Source: Oscheius sp. JU75
Lineage: Eukaryota > Nematoda > Chromadorea > Rhabditida > Rhabditidae
Assembly: GCA_037178855.1 (NCBI GenBank)
Contig: JASJZC010000005.1
Coordinates: 5,022,001 to 5,086,000, forward strand
Direction of reading: 5' to 3'
DNA: 64,000 nt
Shown: positions 34,396 through 45,611 of the stretch, piece after piece
How positions within the stretch are numbered: the first letter of the stretch is position 1
Layout of the letters: every line of letters starts with the position of its first letter
Made by a program: the position numbers and the translations under genes
Notes under the pieces: generated by a model
Told to the model about the DNA's origin: nothing
Seen by the model: the letters and a program-made list of their open reading frames with translations, nothing else
The model's database searches: none

Positions 34396-35949
34396 CTAAT
34401 ATACCTCCTTACAATGGGGCAATACTATAGCCAAAGAGTCATTTGACACTACTGAGTACATAGAAGTTCGCAAGGGACGAGTTTCTCACAATTGGTTTCA
34501 GGATGTGACTTTCAATAACCTTCTACTTCTGGATCATGGAGAAGTCGGACTGAATCAATGTAACATCCATGCGGAGTAGATTGCCTTTTCCTGAGGATGA
34601 TAACTGCCTGGCTGAGACCGAAACTCGTTTGACTCTTAGTCACGACGAGAACATTCATTTTGTTGTCAGTTTCTGTTTCATGGAAGGAAATTGCTCTTCA
34701 CTGCTGGAAAGCTGTCCTGCAAAACGACAAGTACTGACGCTTCCTGAGAAACTCCCATCGTGTGCGTCAATCCGCTCGATTGCCTCCTCGTCCCGACTCA
34801 TTTAGTCAGATCACAGTCTGCTCGAGTACGCTCTTACAAATGTCTGCGGAATCCACTATTCTAGCACAGCTCGTCGGTATTCCAATACACGAAAATGTGA
34901 GTTCTCTACAGATATCTATAGTATCTGACGTCGAGATAGAAGGAAGTCTTTTCAGATCCCCGCGTTCTCTTGCGAAATTCTGGCTTTGATTTTCGGACTC
35001 CCCATCAACTTTTACCTCATCATTAACTTGTACAGACGAGGCGAGACCCGAGCACTTCCCTCCTACGCCTACTTCATCTTTTTCCGATCAGTCGTTGACG
35101 TTTTCAACGTTTTTGTCCACCCTGCTTCGGATCTGGTACTTCAGACTCACAAGCTTTCTGACTTGTAAAGTTGCAGGCATATTTGATGTTGAACCAGTAC
35201 ACTAACATACCTGCAACTCTTCTAATTATAGCGTATATTTTTGGAGATACATTGGTGCTTCTGCTGGACTTGCTAATGGTCATCCAGTGGAAAAGAAAGA
35301 CCAAATCGTAGAAAGCCTCAAAACAGCTCAAATAATTTCATTCAGATCATCGGAACTAGACAAATTTCTCATGTTCGCACTTCCGTGTCTGGCCCTGTTT
35401 CTCTTCACAGCCGATGTGTTCTCGTTCTTTCCCTTCTTCCTTCCAACTGCGCAACAGAAAGAGGTGAAAATCACCCCTTCACGCATCCGCGTCTCAGACT
35501 TTCTCGCGGCTTGCCGACCCTATCGCCAACATCTTCCGACTGACCATCTTCACATTCATATTCGTGTCGTACTTCTTCTCGATCCGATGTCCTAAGCTGA
35601 CCTTCTGCACTCCCTATGCGAAACAGTCTCATCGACGAATAGTCAAGTTCTATCAAGCTCTTTGTCTCGTCTACCTCTGCACTCTCTTATGTTTCTTCTG
35701 CCGTCAGACTGCCTTTTTCTTGAAAACTGGAACAGTCGGAATGAGCATCTGCTCCTCAACATTATGGGCAGCCAGCTATCAGGTAATTGAAGCAGAAAAC
35801 TCAATTGACTCTTCCAGACTTTCTGGTGTTTAATTTGTCTAGCTCCAATTTTGCGTGGGATCATAACATCGTGGGCATTCCGAGACCTTCTCTCGAGAGA
35901 TAGAACAGCCATTGAACCCACTACAACTCTCTTCACTTTAACTAAATAA
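34396..35949 (+). CDS. Multi-pass membrane protein with N-terminal ectodomain, probable orphan 7TM
   Basis: From the exon starting at 34840 (MSAESTILAQLVGIPIHEN) to TAA 35947-35949 the phases are secure. Spans are IPAFSCEILALIFGLPINFY, YFIFFRSVVDVFNVFV, LLIIAYIFGDTLVLLLDLL, FLMFALPCLALFLFTADV, IFRLTIFTFIFVSYFF, FYQALCLVYLCTLLCFFC, and TFWCLICLAPILRGIITSW. Upstream, exons reading KEIALHCWKAVLQNDN, DNCLAETET and a segment with RVSHNWFQDVTFNNLLLL can be joined in phase as an ectodomain, so the start is placed at the beginning of that open stretch. The true ATG was not found. No family is recognised. Confidence 0.6.
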
Positions 35950-36059
35950 ATGTTCTCTGTTCTCCACTCTGTACTACGTAGATACAAACAGAAATTAATT
36001 TATTGCTCTAGTTGATTTGGCGGAAGTATCACATAAAGAGGCACCTGGATCGAAAAAGG

Positions 36060-39000
36060 CTACTGATTTCCCGCACCGTCACCGCTTTGGTTGAAAAGAT
36101 TTTTGAGCTGGTTGATGGCCTTTTCCTTGTCCTCATTGTCTCTCCGCTTGACCGTCTGTTGATGCTCGTCGTCTTCGATGGAGAGCAGAGAGGATCGAAT
36201 GCTCAGAGTCTCGCCTTGGCTGTGGATGGAGTCTTTGTGCATTCCGGCAAGCAGCTCTCCTCTGAAGTCAATTCGTTAAAGAGATATTCGAAGGATAGCA
36301 ACGAAATTACGGAGGAGAACAAGTTAAAAAGAAGTTGGAAAACGGGCTAGCAGATGCAAACGGCAAACAGACATACAAACTTCAGGCCTACCGTGACCGA
36401 TTTCTGTATAAGGAACTCGTCCTATACGATGTGCCCGACTTCGGCTTATAAAAACTAAAAATGCCGTCTTTTGCTGAAGCGACAAAGGAAAATGGTGCGT
36501 ACCTCCCGTTGGAACTGGAATGACGACTGAGATTGACTGTGGTCGGTTCGAGAAGATTTTCAGTGCTGCCACGACGACTACTTCCCAAACGGGACTCTGT
36601 ACTGTCTGCCTCAGAAGCCAGATCGTCTTGTGGGTCTCTCCAATGAACCGAACAAACAGATGAAGAGCCAATGTCCAAGTCTCCCTCGGTCTCGACTAAT
36701 GTAGGTAATGTTATTCGTCTTAAAGAGAACTTACTGAGATCCATTCCCGAAAGACTTTCCATGAGCCATTTGTGGTCAGAGTTCAGCTCGTTGCTCATCA
36801 CCATCGATCTGAAAAGGCATATTGTTTATTGTCGAAATAAGACATTTTAATATACACACGTCCTGTTTAGAATAAGCAAAATGTTTGGCGAAAAAAAAGT
36901 TTAGAAGTTAAGAGTTATCAGGAAAGTCAACACTCCTACCTATGAATAATAGTGGGTCTCCTGTAACTACACACTTTTATTGTCTAACAAATAAAAGAAC
37001 AATCTCAACCCACCTCCTTCGCTGTTCGACTATCCCCGGGGGTGCCTGTACAATGGTCGCACTCCGTTGTTTCTCGTCAAATTGATCCTCATCTTCATCT
37101 TCCTCTTGGAGAGTGGCTTCTTTCCTCTTTTCCACTTTCAGACCAGGAACATTCGTGCCGAAGGCCTTCAGTGTTTCGATCAACAGCTTGATCATTGTCC
37201 AGTCACCAAGGTTGATCTGAAGTGTTGGTTAGTGTTTAGGAATAGGAAGAAAGTCTTACAGTCATTGCATCTTTAACCTCGCTGAGAGGAGCTGAGGCTA
37301 AGACAAGTCCATTGAGATTCAATGATTGGAACTTTTTAACGATGATGTCTAGACTGACAGGCGGAGTTTTGAGTCGTCGAATAAGAGCCACGATCTCGTC
37401 GACTGTCATTTCCACCAAAGGAGTACAGACGGAGTTCCAAATTTTCTCATCCGGGAACAGGAATTTGGCGTTTGGGGGCAAGACGACCATACCAAATCCG
37501 AGATCCTCCACCGGATCTTTGAGACCAATGCGCTTCTCGTGAATCAGTTTGCGAAGATACGGATCGAGATTGCTTGTGCATGGAAGGAACTTTTTGACGT
37601 GTCCGACTGTCAACTGTTCAGAGGACGGAATGGCCGGAGAAGTGAGGAACGCCTAGGCTTTGTTGTAATCTGAGTCTTTGAAAAAGGTACCTCAAAGTTG
37701 GTTGCATTCCTGTCGTACTCGAGCAGAGTATCAATCTTCGGAATCTTGTCTCGCAGCTGTAAATAGACCTCAGCCAAAGTAATGTTGTTGTTCGAGATGT
37801 CCAATGCCCTGTCGATAATCCAACAGACTCGAGTCGGCCACTGTTCCAGCAGAGACACCCAATGACCCAAAGATAGCCAAGAGAACTCGATCTCGAAGGC
37901 TCTCATCAATCTACCTGAAAACGATCTTTCCAGAAGTAGAGGTTAAAACGGACCCGACAGAGTAAGAGAGTTAACAATTCTTCTAATGGCTCTCGGATTC
38001 ATGTTTGAGAAGTAGTCATCGGTCAAAGTCTCTCCGATGTTCTTAGAGTTGGCTGCGATGATCGTCGGTTTCCTGCTTCGACCTCCATCGGCGTCTCGAA
38101 GAGACAAATGCGAGCCGTAGAAGGTCTCTTGTCTTCGGAAACGTTCTTTCCATTCGGCCATGGACTCTCTCTTTTCCTGCAAATTTCTAAAATATGGTTT
38201 GTGAAGAGACTCTTACCTTCAGGGTGTTATGCAACTGTCTGATGGCCGAATTATGAAGGAAGAAAGGCATGTTGATGATGTTTTTGAGGAAGTCGTAGCC
38301 GGTCAGTTCTGTTCCGGCCAGAGCTGAGTGCATATTATGATTGATGGCCGATACTATGATGTGAGGGTCGACGGCAATGATCGAGATGATAGGACGGTTC
38401 TCTCTTGCAGAAAAGAGCAGCTCAATCGCATCCAAAGTTTGCACCATTTTGTCCTGAAACCAAGTTCTTGGAGCTAATGAGCCAAATGTCTAACCTGTTC
38501 ACAGTTGTCCAATCCATCGACAATAACCACGAGACGAGTCTGACTCGAGGTGAAGGCGTCCAAGGACTTGACCATTTCTGTCAACAGATCCACTTCGTTT
38601 TGAAGATTCTGCATCAAGCCCTCTAGTTTTAGATTGGTCACGTTTCGAGCAGAACTGTTGACTCTGGCCCGTGGGACATTGTTCCAACCGAATCGGACCA
38701 AAATGAACAGTGGATAGACGACCATTGCTACGAAAATAGCCATGAAGGTCAGTCCCAAAGTCAGCCATCTGAAGAAGAGACTCATTAACAATTAAGAGAG
38801 CCTACAAAGTCGAAGAGCTGTTTCTGTCACTGAAGAACCAGAAAGTGAAGAAGAGTTCTCCAGCCATGAGAACAATAGCGGCCAGAAGAAACAGTACGAT
38901 CGAAGGAATTCCGATAATTCTCCTCAAGGTACCATTTTGACCTGCTGAAAGAAAGGTTTCTCTTTAATTCTTAAAAAAGGTTACGCTTTGTAATCCTCAG

Positions 39001-41529
39001 AGAACTGAAGAGTCTCACAGGTAGGATGCCATAGTGTTCTTCGGCAGCTTCGATCAGAGTTGTGAGAATTTTGGCCAGGGCCTGTTCTCCGCCGATCGAT
39101 GACAGACGATGGTAGTCGGCAAAGAGAAAGCTGACCGGATTCGAAGCCAGATCTGCTTCGTCTTGAATAGGAGCATGTAGTGTGAGGACACTCCAGAGCA
39201 GTCGGATGTAGCTAAAGGCCTTGGCCGCTCTGTTCCCGACAGCAATAGCTGTTCCCCAGCCACGATACTCTGATCCGTACCACAACAGTCCTGCATGTAT
39301 TTTCCTTTTGTCACATTTCAAAAACTACCGTATAGCAGAAGCATGAGAATGCACACTCCCCCTCCAGTCGACCAAACAGCTACATACCAGGTGGTACTCT
39401 TGCTGATAGAGACGAGAGTCGTGACAGTCATTGTCCAGACGAGACAGGAAAAGAAGACGTAGAAAATGAACAACGGAGAGAGTCTGAACCACGTTTCTAG
39501 AAAAGAAAACGAAAGAAATACCTGATTCTCGCTCCTTCGGTCCATTTGCGAGAGAAGGCTATCATGGCATCTTTGAGTTTGGTCAGCAGTATTGACTTGC
39601 CGGATCCCCATTTCGCGTAGAGTCCAATGGTAAGAGGAAGAGACAGAGCTGGCTCACAAACTTGAACAGTCTAGTTGTTTCATAGGCATCTGACCAACTA
39701 ACCGATATCAGCAAGAACGTTACTGTAGACGTCGTAGCCCATCATTCCATCCATCTGCTGATCCGCTTGTTTTGGTCCGTAGAGAAGAGGTAAAATTGGT
39801 TGAGGGTTTTCCGTATCGATGGCATAGGCTGTCTGTCCGTCTTTGTTCTGTCGGTAAAGAAGACGTTTCTCCGCAACTGGCGCATTTTCGAGCAGAGCTT
39901 GTGCCAGTCTTCGGCTTCTGGCTCTCAGAGCTAAATGCAGGGCATTATCTCCATTGTTATCCGTGGGAGAGAGCTTGGCTCCAGCTCTTCGAAGCAGCAT
40001 GACCAGGCCCACATGTCTGCATTTCACAGAACGAATCAGCGGCGTCTCTCCGTCCTTATTCTTCATTTCCAAGTTCGGCTTCTTCTCGATTATCAGCTGA
40101 GCCATATCTGTGAAAGACTTGTCAATCGCCAGGTGGAGAGGAGTTCTGTTATCCGAATCTTTACAGTTGACGTCGGCAAACTTGTCAAGAAGCAATTTCA
40201 CAATAGGGATACTACCAGAACGGACGGCACTCGTGAGAATCCAGTTACCAAATCTGAATAGAAAGGTGTGAATATAAATGAGAGCTTAGATACCTGTCAA
40301 CCTGGTTCACAAAGGCTCCCGCATTGATGAGAGACTCACAGATTCCTACGTATCCGTCTCGGGCAGCCAATCCAAGGGCAGTCAGACCGTTCTGCAACAG
40401 TTGTTTTAAACATCAAATGCAAAGATCTCACTTGGTCAGCCACATTAATGTTAGGCTCTCGACTCAGTAGAGTATCGACGAGATTCTGATAGTTTCCCTT
40501 TGTGGCCATCATCAAGGCTGTGAACGATTGCTGGAATCAACTGTTTTAGTGCTTTGAAACCACACTTACCATTCCAACAGCGTCGACTTCAGCTCCAGCA
40601 GCCAGGAGAGCCTGTACCACGGACAGATGGCCTTTTCTGGTCGCCCAAATCAGAGCCGTACTCCCAAATTTGTCACACGCGTTCACCTTTAACGAGAAAA
40701 TATTGGAAGAGAATTAAGAGATACCTGAGCTTCGGCTTCGAGAAGTTTCTCAACCACTGAGACGAACCCTCTACCTGAGGCAACAATCAATGGTGTGAGT
40801 CCGTCTTCTTCGTCGATCAGATTGACATGTGCCTTAAAAGATCTTTTTCTCTATCCAAATATATCCTAACTCTGTATTGAAGAAGAGTACCAACAATGTT
40901 TGGATGATTTTTGTACACTGCCCACATCAGAGGACTCCATCCCATCTGAACCATGATTAATTTCCAGCCACCTTTCTCTCAAACCAAGTCGGGAAGATCA
41001 ACGGAAGCTCCATTTTCAAGAAGAATTTTAACTGACTCGTAATTTCCTTTTTGTGCGGCATTCAAAAGAGCACTCCATCCTTCCTTAAAAAAAATAGAAG
41101 ACGTAAGAAATCGATGGAGACTCACATTGTCCGTCTCGTCGACAGTCTCTGGGTCACTGACTGCCAATGCGACTAATGCTTTCACCGCTTCCACATTGTT
41201 CACTCTAGCAGCTACGATCAGGAGAGTTTCTCCTGCCTGAAATTAGTTTTTGTTGGTAAAATCTCCCATAGAATGTTTTAGAAAATGTTAGAGTCATAAA
41301 ACTTGCCGTGTTTTTCAACTGCAAAACGTCGCTGTTATTCAAAGAATGGTCCGACTGTCCCTTTTCTACCTGAAGACTATTTTATATGAATATTTCTTTT
41401 CTATCATACCTTATCGAAAAGCTCCGCGATCTGCATACTCGACATGGTCACAGGGAGCGCGGATGCTACGGCGAAAGCACTCTGCATCCCCTCTATCCAG
41501 TGAGGCCTTCGATTTCCGCTCTGCACCAT
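36060..41529 (-). CDS. Kidins220/ARMS-like ankyrin-repeat KAP P-loop NTPase
   Basis: About eleven ankyrin repeats (for example GWSALLNAAQKGNYESVKIL and STALIWATRKGHLSVVQALL) occupy the N-terminal third. Then comes the Kidins220 linker MMGYDVYSNVLADI and the KAP NTPase: Walker A GLYAKWGSGKS, Walker B VVIVDGLDNC. Transmembrane spans are inserted in it (SPLFIFYVFFSCLVWTM; STGGGVCILMLLLYGSF; IGIPSIVLFLLAAIVLMAG; LTFMAIFVAMVVYPLFIL). It continues with a KAP tail (DDYFSNMNPRAIRRIVNS), a SAM-like segment (PPVSLDIIVKKFQSLNLNGL), and a Ser-rich disordered C-terminus. More than 20 short introns cut it. Kidins220 scaffolds neurotrophin/ephrin receptor signalling in vertebrates. Start chosen at 41529 (MVQSGNRRPHW) after a gaag acceptor; an upstream exon is possible. 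The last two or three exons before the proposed stop at 36060 are less certain. Confidence 0.88.
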
Positions 41530-42724
41530 TTTGCCTGCCTTCTAACAGCTGACTGACAGAGTGTCTCGTCCGCTCACCCTGCAAAATGTCTCTTGTCTTC
41601 GAACTATTTGCATATTGATCGATCAGACCGTTCACAGAGCCGGCGGCTTTACATAATCGATACGCGAGCCATCATCCGAGAGAGGTGCAGAGGGAAAGAC
41701 CAGATAAAAATAGTATCTTTCATACTATTTTTGAAGGAACTTTACCTTCTGTTTTGTTTTAGCTTTGCTGAGAAGAGGTCAAGCGAGCAGTATTGGTAAG
41801 TCTATTAAGACTACTTGCTAGTAAAGAGCGACTGATCTCAATGAGTCGCTGTTTTGTTAAACGGCATATTAAATTTAGAACAAATATAATATCTGCGAGA
41901 AATCCGACGACTACTAACAGTGAGAAAGACCATTCTCGGTGGGAAAACAAGGAAAAGTCTTAATGATGTGTAGCGTAGAAAAAGCGAGTCCAGTGGTCAA
42001 CAGACAACATCTGTGCAGAAACGCCCTTTGAACTGCGGACTGTTTAGATCTGGACTGTCCGGAACTGATTAATCACGGATAGACACCTCACTTCGCCGGC
42101 AAAAACTGTGAGCGCTAAAGTTCTTTTATTCATGAGTAGGCAAGTGACAACTGAACGAGGTGGTGTCCAGAATGACCAGAGGTTATTTCACAGAAACCTA
42201 AGATTTCAAGCAATGTTATACCGTGAGTAAGGGATATAAGTAATGCGGTTTAGCGGCATTTCTGGGGGCGGTTGATGTGTCTTCTAATTAGAGACTGAAT
42301 AGACTGGCCGGGGCTCAATTTCATGCTTCAGAAAGCCATTTCTGCCCCTAATCGACTAAACGGCAGGTGTTCCGAACTTGCGAGCATGTTTCACATCGAT
42401 TGATAGCAGCTGGTAACAAAAATGCTCCGAAGAAGAGACTGGCGTAGTACTCTGGTCACAAAAATTGAAAGTCGAAGATAAGGGACGGCAGTCGTAGATT
42501 AGTCTTGTCTCGGACATGAGAGAAAGATGCAATTTGCCAGACGGAGCCCGCGAAAAATCACATCTAGAGGCCAAATGAGCATACAATGGAACGGACAACA
42601 ACAGCGTCTGAACAAAGATTTATTTATCACAAAAGGACGCATCCATTTAGAAAGAATAAATTAACCACAGATAAAAACCCATAAAATACATTATTGACTA
42701 CTTAACAGATTGCTGTTGTCCAAT
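41530..42724. other. Intergenic, no gene recognised
   Basis: This holds the probable promoter and 5' leader of the Kidins220-like gene and the 3' UTR of the FKBP gene (minus-strand AATAAA near 42.63 kb). I see no further coding region. Confidence 0.4.
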
Positions 42725-43337
42725 CTACAGCTCGCCTCCAGATCCGGGACGATCAATCTTCATCAGCTCGACGTCGAACTTGAGAACAGCGTTAGCTATA
42801 TAGTACAAAGATCAATAAACAAATTTAGCATTTACCAGGTATCTTGGGAGGAGCTCCACGCTCGCCGTAGCCCAACTCAGGAGGGATAGTCAGGCGTCTA
42901 AAAGGTAAGATTGAAACAAAGTGGGTAACAAAAAAGTTTACCTGACTTCGCCGACACACATGTTCTGGAGTCCTTGGTCCCAACCCTTGATGACTGAAAA
43001 AGTAAATTTATCGAATGTAGAGCTAAAAGTTCTCACCTTGTCCTCTTCCAAGAGTGAAAGTGAATTCCTGGTTACGGGTACGGCTAGAATCGAACTCGGT
43101 CCCGTCAAGGAGAGTCCCGGTATAGTGCATGGAAAGAGAGTCTCCCTTTCTGTAAATAACACGATTACCTCTGCTCCGTAACAGCTAGCTAAAAACAATA
43201 AGAAGACTTCGCAAAACTAACCTCGACTTCATTTCACAACTCTCCGCTCGCTTCTTGATGCCGATCTGAAGCTTGTCGACCTTCTTCTCGTCGGCAAAAG
43301 CCACGTAGAAGAGAACGAAGACAAGTAGAAGGCGCAT
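42725..43337 (-). CDS. Secretory FKBP-type peptidyl-prolyl isomerase
   Basis: The signal peptide [13 protein letters not shown] is followed by [15 protein letters not shown] as in FKBP2/FKBP13-type proteins. One FKBP domain follows with [31 protein letters not shown] and [12 protein letters not shown], including the Tyr, Asp, Trp and Val/Ile active-site residues. Five exons run from ATG 43337 to TAG 42727-42725. It ends GSGGEL rather than a clean KDEL/HDEL, so ER retention is uncertain. It likely helps fold secretory proteins. Confidence 0.9.
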
Positions 43338-43506
43338 CTGAACTTTCTGAGGTTAGGTAGACAAAATAATGGAAATGAAAAAGGTAGCGAGTGACTAGAA
43401 CACATGAGTCGAGCCAAGAAAGGAAAGCATGAGGTAGAAAACATTTAGACATAGTGTAAAGTACAATAACCGTATAATTGGGAAGTGAGAAAAACCAGAT
43501 TTAACT

Positions 43507-44308
43507 CTACTTCTGAATTTTCTGCTCGCGAGCTTTAGCCTTCTGAGTCTTCTGCCATTCGCTCACAGCAGTTTTGTAAGCGTCGCGCAGCTTCTGCGAC
43601 TCCTCTTCGTACTTTCTCTTTCCATCAACAGACATCTAAAAATGAGAAAATGATGAACTCAATAGTAACATACAGTTTGCCATTGCGAAGCAAAGTTCTT
43701 GAGATGTTCGGTGACGGGACTGAGCTTCTCGTTGCGCTTCTTTCGAAGATCAAACTGTTCCTTCACAAAGAGATTCAAGCCAGTAGGAGGACGTTCCGGA
43801 TGACCAGATTCTTCCCACAGCTGAAAATTTGAGAAGGATCAAACAAACACAGGTAAAACATGCCTGGCGACGTTCCTTACGCTCTTTTCTTTGAGCTCGC
43901 TCTTGCCTTGTCTCTTTGGCGTTGGCGACCTCCTTTTCTTGCTCCTCCTGGGAGAGTTTTGCGAATTCCTGGATTCGGTTTTCTTTTTCTTTCACCGACA
44001 GTGTCTCATATTTCTGAACTTCTAAGCATTGCAGGGAAACTATTAATAAAACCTTTTTCTGTGTAGGATTCAAAGAGTTCCATTGCTTGGCGATCTCCTG
44101 CATCCTGCTTTTCACATCTTTGCCTGAATCCACTTTCATCTGCTCCGTGACGTACATGATGTAGGGACTGAGGGCATGCATTCCAGTAGGCTTGAGAGCT
44201 TTTGGAGCCCTGGAAAAAACTTGAAAATGTGGCCAAATATACACCTTACTTGGGCTTAGCGGCAGCTACAGCCGAAAAGAGTCTCTTATTGACGATATTA
44301 AACAGCAT
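43507..44308 (-). CDS. hmg-5-like: Mitochondrial HMG-box protein, TFAM-like
   Basis: The N-terminus LFNIVNKRLFSAVAAA is a mitochondrial presequence. HMG box 1 starts KPTGMHALSPYIMYVTEQM and includes MQEIAKQWNSLNPTQKK. Box 2 starts ERPPTGLNLFVKEQFDLR and includes HLKNFASQWQTMSVDGKRKY. A charged linker joins them. Two boxes behind a presequence is the TFAM layout; the C. elegans counterpart HMG-5 binds and packages mtDNA. Five exons; ATG at 44308, TAG at 43509-43507. Confidence 0.85.
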
Positions 44309-44769
44309 CTGAAAGTCTTTTTATCAGTGAGATTATTAGAGGAAGGCGCGGAAAAGTGGTCAACAAGACTAAGACGATCGCCTGGCTTGCTGAGCAGAGA
44401 CGCAGAGCGCCAGGTGCTTTGTACGCATGCATAAATTTTTGGGGAAACGAGACAACATTCCAGCAGCATAAGATACGATGTATTGTTGAGCATGTAGTAA
44501 ATGAATCGGAACTACAGCAAAAACAGCAAAAGGAAAAAATGAGGTCAGAAGGTCCTCCTTTTTGAAAACTGCTTGCGCGCGCAAAAATATGGTGCCACCG
44601 CCCGTATCCGCAGTTTGTCTGTACGCTTCATATGGGCTCTTCCAAGCTTCGTCCTTCTCAGAACAATCAAGAGAAGAAAAACGACAGTTTCTTATTTCTG
44701 CTACTAAACCAACACCTTCCTTGCAGCACCTGCTACGACAGAGGTCAAATACTTTATTGGTTGAGATCG

Positions 44770-45579
44770 TCAGTGAGACTTGTACCAACTGTTGACTAAT
44801 TTCGTGTAATCTCCAGATTCCTTGAACCAGGCGATGTATCCGCATGAAGCAAATCCATGAAGACCCCAAAGAAAAATCTCCTCACAATTCTCTCCGCCTA
44901 AAAGTTGAATAGGGATTGGTTGAAAAATACCTATGAGTGAAGAGTTGCGAGATTGAAAGGCATGGGAATTGACAGAACATGAGATTCTTCCACAGCGACC
45001 AATAGAAGCGTCGAATCGACAGTAGAAGTTGAACGCGTCGTGTGAGCCCATCCATCTTCCAGTCCACGAGCAATCGACCGGATCACTTCTAAAATTGGTG
45101 ATACGTGCTGTTAGAGAGAAAGAATGACTTGCAACAGAATTTTTTCTTCAGTTGATGACCGAAAAGATTGAAGCATACTTCTCCGAAGGATGGATCCGGA
45201 ATGCACGGTCGACCATCATCACAACTAACAATTCCCATGTAACAACAAACAGAAAGAAAGAACAAACCGTCCACTGTGCTCTCTGATGTAATCCCAGCCA
45301 GTTGGACATGACCTTTGAAAATTATCTTTAGTATTCTGGTCTGTGTACTTACTGTAGACAGAAAGGTGCGAGTCCGAACCACTCACAGCTACCGAGAGTA
45401 GACCTTTTAGAATCGGTGGTAGTCGAATTGGAACCGATGAAATCTCTAGTCCTTCGGATGGGTACTCGAAGAGAGTCTAGTGGATAAAAGAGCGTGGCCA
45501 AGAGCCAGAGGAGCATGAGGAAAGGACTCGCGAAAAACGTGCGAATTGTCAACAGGTCACTCGCGTAGTGTTGACACAA
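44770..45579 (-). CDS. Cys-rich secreted or type II membrane protein, unknown nematode family
   Basis: An N-terminal hydrophobic segment (FLMLLWLLATLFYPL) after about 20 residues acts as signal anchor. Then come CEWFGLAPFC, CPTGWDYIREHSG, CDDGRPC, SFGEVCFNLFGHQLKKKFCC, and later WTGRWMGSHDAFNFYCRFD and FLWGLHGFASCGYIAWFKES. Four or five exons join in phase from 45579 to TGA/TAA near 44770. The CxWFGxAPFC plus CPxGW pattern is one I associate with secreted nematode proteins of unknown function. No enzyme motif is seen. Confidence 0.65.
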
Positions 45580-45611
45580 AAAAAGAAAACTGTCTCAGAG
45601 GTTTATTTGAA